From contig JACIXD010000002.1 of NCBI GenBank assembly GCA_014360645.1, positions 124,001-188,000 of the forward strand: a stretch of 64,000 nucleotides of DNA, read 5' to 3'. Below, piece by piece: positions 60,978-64,000 of the stretch; positions within the stretch are counted from its first letter, which is position 1, and every line of letters starts with the position of its first letter. The position numbers and the translations under genes are program-made. Source of the DNA: Actinomycetota bacterium. Lineage in GTDB: Bacteria > Actinomycetota > Geothermincolia > Geothermincolales > RBG-13-55-18. A model generated the notes under the pieces. It was not told where the DNA came from. It did not search any database and worked only from the letters and a program-made list of their open reading frames with translations.

Positions 60978-62195
60978 TCAGTAACCCCGGGGCATGACGA
61001 AGTACATCGCCCTCTCCGCCATGATCGGGACATCGGAGCCGATCCGGATGGAAAAGGCCGCCCTCTCCAGGCCCGGTAGGACGTCGGCGGTGAGCGTCAC
61101 CCTCCTCTGCGCCGGCACCAGGTAGCGCTGTTCGAAAACGGCGCCGTCATCCCTCAGGAACTCCACCCGCACATCGGCGGGGGAGAAAGAGGGGTTCGAG
61201 AGCAGGAGATAGGTGTCGAAGGCGCCGTCGGTGTAGCCCTCTGCGAAATACCAGGTGGTGGAAGCGCGTGGTGAGCCCATGGCCACGTCCCCTCCCCGGT
61301 GGCTGTCCAGGTCGTAGTAGAGGGACCTCTCCGCCACCAGCGGACGGTCCGAGAAGACGGAAAAGGCCATCTCCTCGCCGCCGAGCCCACCCTGGGAGGA
61401 TATGGGAACGGTCACCCGGGAGCGCGCCCGCACCAAGCACTGGTGCCTGATGCTCCCGTGGTTGAGGTAGTAGTCAATGGTCACCAGAGCGTCCTCTTCA
61501 CCGGGGTTGCCCAGGAGAATATAGCTCTGATAGAAGCGCCTGGTGCACCCCTCGGCGAAATACCATTCCTGGGAGAGGCGAGGCGCGCCCATGGTGACGT
61601 GACCGCCCTTGATGTGATCCTTGGTGAAATACATGGCGCGCTCCGCCACCACGGGCCCGTCGGCGTGGACCTGCATGGAGAAGGAGGCCTCACCCATCGC
61701 CGGGAGGGCATCCACGGGCACGGTGTATCGTGAGTGCGGTCCCACCCAGAAAAAGTGGTCCACCCTCCCGCCTCCCTCCAGGAGGAAATACACCCGTGCG
61801 CTCACCCCCCGGTCACCGGGGTTGGCGAGCAGCAGCCAGGTGTCGAAACCCCCCGCCGTGTAGCCCTCGGCGAAATACCAGTCGGCGCAGGTCTCGGTGG
61901 AGCCCGCGGTCACCGTGCCGTCGGTGCGCGGGCCGGCCGCGAAATACATGGCGCGCTCCGCCACCAGGGGACGGTCGGCGTCGACCTGGATGGAGAAGGC
62001 GGTGGCGTCCATGCCCGGCACGTCGTCTACGGAGAGGGTGAAGCGGGAGTGGGGCGCGATGCCGCACGCCTGTTCCACCACCTCGCCGCTGTCCTTGAAG
62101 AACCTCACCCTGGCGACCGCCCCTTCCTCGCCCGGGTTGGAGAGCAGCAGGTAGGTGTCGTAACCTTCCGCGGTGTAGCCCTCGGCGAAATACCA
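60978..62195. repeat. Four-fold protein repeat inside the L,D-transpeptidase gene
   Basis: Copies begin with WYFAEG codons at 62195, 61880, 61565 and 61253 (minus strand), a period of 104-105 codons. Shared features: DTYLLLxNPG, PHSRxT, and a final AERAMYF or AERSLYY. The DNA has diverged, so the duplication is old. Confidence 0.9.
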
Positions 62196-63050
62196 GCGCC
62201 CGGCGGGCTCGGGCACCCCCGCCGTGGCGTGACAGCCGGATATCACCCTCTTCGCCAGCGAGGCGTAGGTTATGGTCAGGGGGGTGCCGTCGGGAGCCCA
62301 GTGGTACGGCCAGTAGGCCTCCAGGGGGTGTTGGCGGATGCACCCGTGGGAAGCGGGCGCCCCCAGCCCCGCCTCGTAACCGCTTGAACCGCGAGGCCAG
62401 GAATGCATGCCGTGGCTGGGGGTGAAGGCCATCCAGTAATCGCAGATGGCGCCCCCCAGGCCGGCGTGGGTGCCGTAGTGCCCGAGGATACGGAAATTTC
62501 CCGTGGGGGTGGAGTTGCGGAGCCCCGTGGAGCACCTGGTGACGTTGATCAGCTGGTCGCCCTCGTAGAAATAGAGCCGCTGGTCCGGGAGGGAACAGAC
62601 GATCCTCTTGGGGCCGTCCGCACCGCGGGCCGCCGGCCCCAGCCCGGCCGCGACGCGCTCCGAGAGCGGGCCTTCGCGAAAAGCATCGTCCACCGCGGCC
62701 ACGGCATAGTGATAGACCCTGCCCTGCTCCACGTCTCCGTCGAGGAAGAGCGGGTACGCGAGCATGGAATCCGCCGCCTTTCCTCCCACGGGAACGAATT
62801 CGCCGTGCGCGGGATCGGAGCGGTAAACGCGGTAGCCCGAGGCCCCCGGCACCGCGTCCCAGGTGATGGCTATGCGCAGGCCGGCATCCTCCGGCCTTTC
62901 CACCTCCCGGACGCCCGTGGGGGGAGGCAGCGTGCCTCCGGGCGAGGTCATGCCGCCGGGCAGGGTGACCTCACCGGCGCCGGCCGTGCCGGGTAAAGCG
63001 AGCGTGAACACTACAGCCATGCATGCTGCCGCCAGGATCGTCCTCCACAT
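60978..63050 (-). CDS. Secreted L,D-transpeptidase with Fn3 and four C-terminal repeats
   Basis: 690 residues. Signal peptide MWRTILAAACMAVVFTLALP with TAGA cleavage region; an Fn3 domain (about 46-136); a YkuD L,D-transpeptidase domain (about 149-261) with catalytic SHGCIR (Cys about 237). Then four repeats starting WYFAEG at about residues 286, 391, 496 and 600, each ending near VAERAMYF. L,D-transpeptidases make 3-3 peptidoglycan cross-links. ATG at 63050 follows AAAGGCGAAGGTG; ATGs at 63095 and 63137 are alternatives. Confidence 0.9.
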   Translation of the reverse strand: MWRTILAAACMAVVFTLALPGTAGAGEVTLPGGMTSPGGTLPPPTGVREVERPEDAGLRIAITWDAVPGASGYRVYRSDPAHGEFVPVGGKAADSMLAYPLFLDGDVEQGRVYHYAVAAVDDAFREGPLSERVAAGLGPAARGADGPKRIVCSLPDQRLYFYEGDQLINVTRCSTGLRNSTPTGNFRILGHYGTHAGLGGAICDYWMAFTPSHGMHSWPRGSSGYEAGLGAPASHGCIRQHPLEAYWPYHWAPDGTPLTITYASLAKRVISGCHATAGVPEPAGRWYFAEGYTAEGYDTYLLLSNPGEEGAVARVRFFKDSGEVVEQACGIAPHSRFTLSVDDVPGMDATAFSIQVDADRPLVAERAMYFAAGPRTDGTVTAGSTETCADWYFAEGYTAGGFDTWLLLANPGDRGVSARVYFLLEGGGRVDHFFWVGPHSRYTVPVDALPAMGEASFSMQVHADGPVVAERAMYFTKDHIKGGHVTMGAPRLSQEWYFAEGCTRRFYQSYILLGNPGEEDALVTIDYYLNHGSIRHQCLVRARSRVTVPISSQGGLGGEEMAFSVFSDRPLVAERSLYYDLDSHRGGDVAMGSPRASTTWYFAEGYTDGAFDTYLLLSNPSFSPADVRVEFLRDDGAVFEQRYLVPAQRRVTLTADVLPGLERAAFSIRIGSDVPIMAERAMYFVMPRGY

Positions 63051-63326
63051 CACCTTCGCCTTTCTCGGTCCAGTGCCGACGAGCGGGGCCGACATCACCT
63101 CACAACCTTCTACCTGAGCGCCGCTCCCCAAATCCATGCCGGGGATATTCTTCCCCAGGCCTGAGCTATTAATCGGAAAAGCTCGCCCGACGGTTTACGG
63201 TGTTCCGCGCAGATGACCCCCGGGTCCGCCGCGGCGGCGTACGCCGAATCGCCGTCATGACGGAAAAGGTGACGAGCATGCGGGTGCGGCCCGACGTACT
63301 TCCGCATCCCGGGAGCAACGCGCTGC

Positions 63327-63359
63327 TCAAAAGATGAGCGCGGGTAAGCCTGTGGGCAC
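63327..63359 (-). pseudogene. Remnant of an L,D-transpeptidase 3' end
   Basis: Minus strand encodes VPTGLPALIF followed by a stop, matching VPVGIPVLIF-stop of the adjacent transpeptidase gene (63396-63428). The two 33-base stretches agree at 26 positions and lie 69 bp apart. The rest of the copy is gone or unrecognisable. Confidence 0.55.
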
Positions 63360-63395
63360 ATTTCCCTCTTCATCCAGTAGTTTCTCTGGTTCCGC

Positions 63396-64000
63396 TCAGA
63401 AGATGAGCACGGGGATGCCCACGGGCACCCTCTCGTAGAGATCCTCGGAATCCTTGATGTACATGCGGATGCAGCCGTGGGAGGCGTTGGTCCCGATGGA
63501 CCAGGAGTTGTAGGTGCCGTGGATGAAGACGCCGGGAGCGCTGGTCTGGATGGCCCGTGTGCCCAGCGGGTTCCCCGGCCCGGGGGGTATATAGGGGGGC
63601 ATGGTCGCGGCCCAGGAGGTCCCCGGGTTCACCCAGGTGGGGTTCTTCTCCTTGCCCACCACCTTGTAGGTCCCGCTGGGGGTGGGCCAGGAGGGCATCC
63701 CCACGGCCACGGGGTACTGTTTTTCCACCTCCATGTTGTTGTAAAGGGTCAGTAGGTGGTTGGTCTTGTCCACGGTTATCACCTTGCCCACCTGGGAATC
63801 GGAGACCTCCGGCGGTGTCACCTCGATACGGAGCTCCGCCACCCGCTCCGTCGAGGAGAGAGCGGCGACGATGGCCTCGCGCGCCTCGTCCGCGTCCAGC
63901 TCCCACCCGTCCTGGGACTTCTGGAAGACCAGCTTGCGCCCCTCCAGCTTTATCTCCGCGTTCACGGGTGGGCGATTGATGGTGGATTCCAGGGTGGAGA
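63396..64000 (-). CDS. L,D-transpeptidase, C-terminal part (cut by right window edge)
   Basis: At least 200 residues in view. The visible part starts in what looks like a PG_binding_4 domain (RPPVNAEIKLEG ... WELDADEAREAIVAAL), then a YkuD domain: VITVDKTNHLLTLYNN, GMPSWPTPSGTYKV, FIHGTYNSWSIG, catalytic ASHGCIRM. The reading frame is open to base 64000, so the N terminus lies outside. A shorter GTG start at 63965 would cut through the peptidoglycan-binding domain and is rejected. Confidence 0.92.
   Translation of the reverse strand, partial: STLESTINRPPVNAEIKLEGRKLVFQKSQDGWELDADEAREAIVAALSSTERVAELRIEVTPPEVSDSQVGKVITVDKTNHLLTLYNNMEVEKQYPVAVGMPSWPTPSGTYKVVGKEKNPTWVNPGTSWAATMPPYIPPGPGNPLGTRAIQTSAPGVFIHGTYNSWSIGTNASHGCIRMYIKDSEDLYERVPVGIPVLIF

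Overview
The window is a GC-rich bacterial chromosome segment. It most likely comes from a deep-branching, anaerobic member of the Actinobacteriota; a Geothermincolia/OPB41-like lineage is my guess. Two things point there. First, the gene order comM-dprA-xerC-whiG-rpsB-tsf-pyrH-frr-cdsA-dxr-rseP, together with ffh/rpsP/rimM/trmD/rplS/lepB/rnhB and smc/rnc/rpmF/DUF177/SepIVA-like/coaD/rsmD/recG, is the classic actinobacterial housekeeping backbone. Second, the accessory content (His-type Thi4, a 2-hydroxyacyl-CoA-dehydratase-like protein, DUF3786, acyl-CoA oxidation genes) suits an anaerobe. This placement is inference; no rRNA is present.

Layout: about 1-38 kb is an almost continuous minus-strand housekeeping block. 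It covers isoprenoid and lipid precursors (rseP, dxr, cdsA), translation (frr, tsf, rpsB, rplS, rpsP, rimM, trmD, rpmF), DNA uptake and recombination (dprA, comM, xerC, recG), protein targeting (ffh, ftsY, lepB), chromosome dynamics (smc), RNA processing (rnc, rnhB) and fatty-acid activation (a DegV/FakB-type protein, plsX, fakA). A three-PAS histidine kinase sits between ffh and ftsY, and a sortase with an Ig-like domain sits between rsmD and recG. From 38 to 46 kb there are rpmB and an SDR on the plus strand, a lipoprotein, and a thiamin operon (thi4-thiE-thiC-thiL-thiD) under a TPP riboswitch with a visible terminator.

From 46 to 53 kb the window carries a DUF1844 protein, a tRNA-Arg(CCG)/TPR/Sm-like gene set, an HNH nuclease-metallo-hydrolase pair, and a five-gene queD-queC-DUF366-queE-DUF3786 cluster for 7-deazaguanine (preQ0) synthesis. 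From 53 to 64 kb come a dehydratase-like Fe-S protein, an acyl-CoA dehydrogenase and enoyl-CoA hydratase pair, a Na/Pi-cotransporter-PhoU protein, a PAS-GGDEF protein, a DUF523-DUF1722 protein, and two L,D-transpeptidases. One transpeptidase carries Fn3 plus four repeats of about 105 residues; the other runs off the right edge.

No CRISPR array, prophage or complete insertion sequence was seen. The most interesting leads are the bacterial Sm-like protein encoded with a TPR protein just behind a tRNA, the DUF366/DUF3786 genes embedded in the preQ0 operon, the Thi4 with His at the sulfur-donor position, the repeat-bearing L,D-transpeptidase, the sortase fusion, and several tandem duplications (114 bp at the rpsB 3' end, a 110-bp array before recG, and a decayed transpeptidase 3' end).
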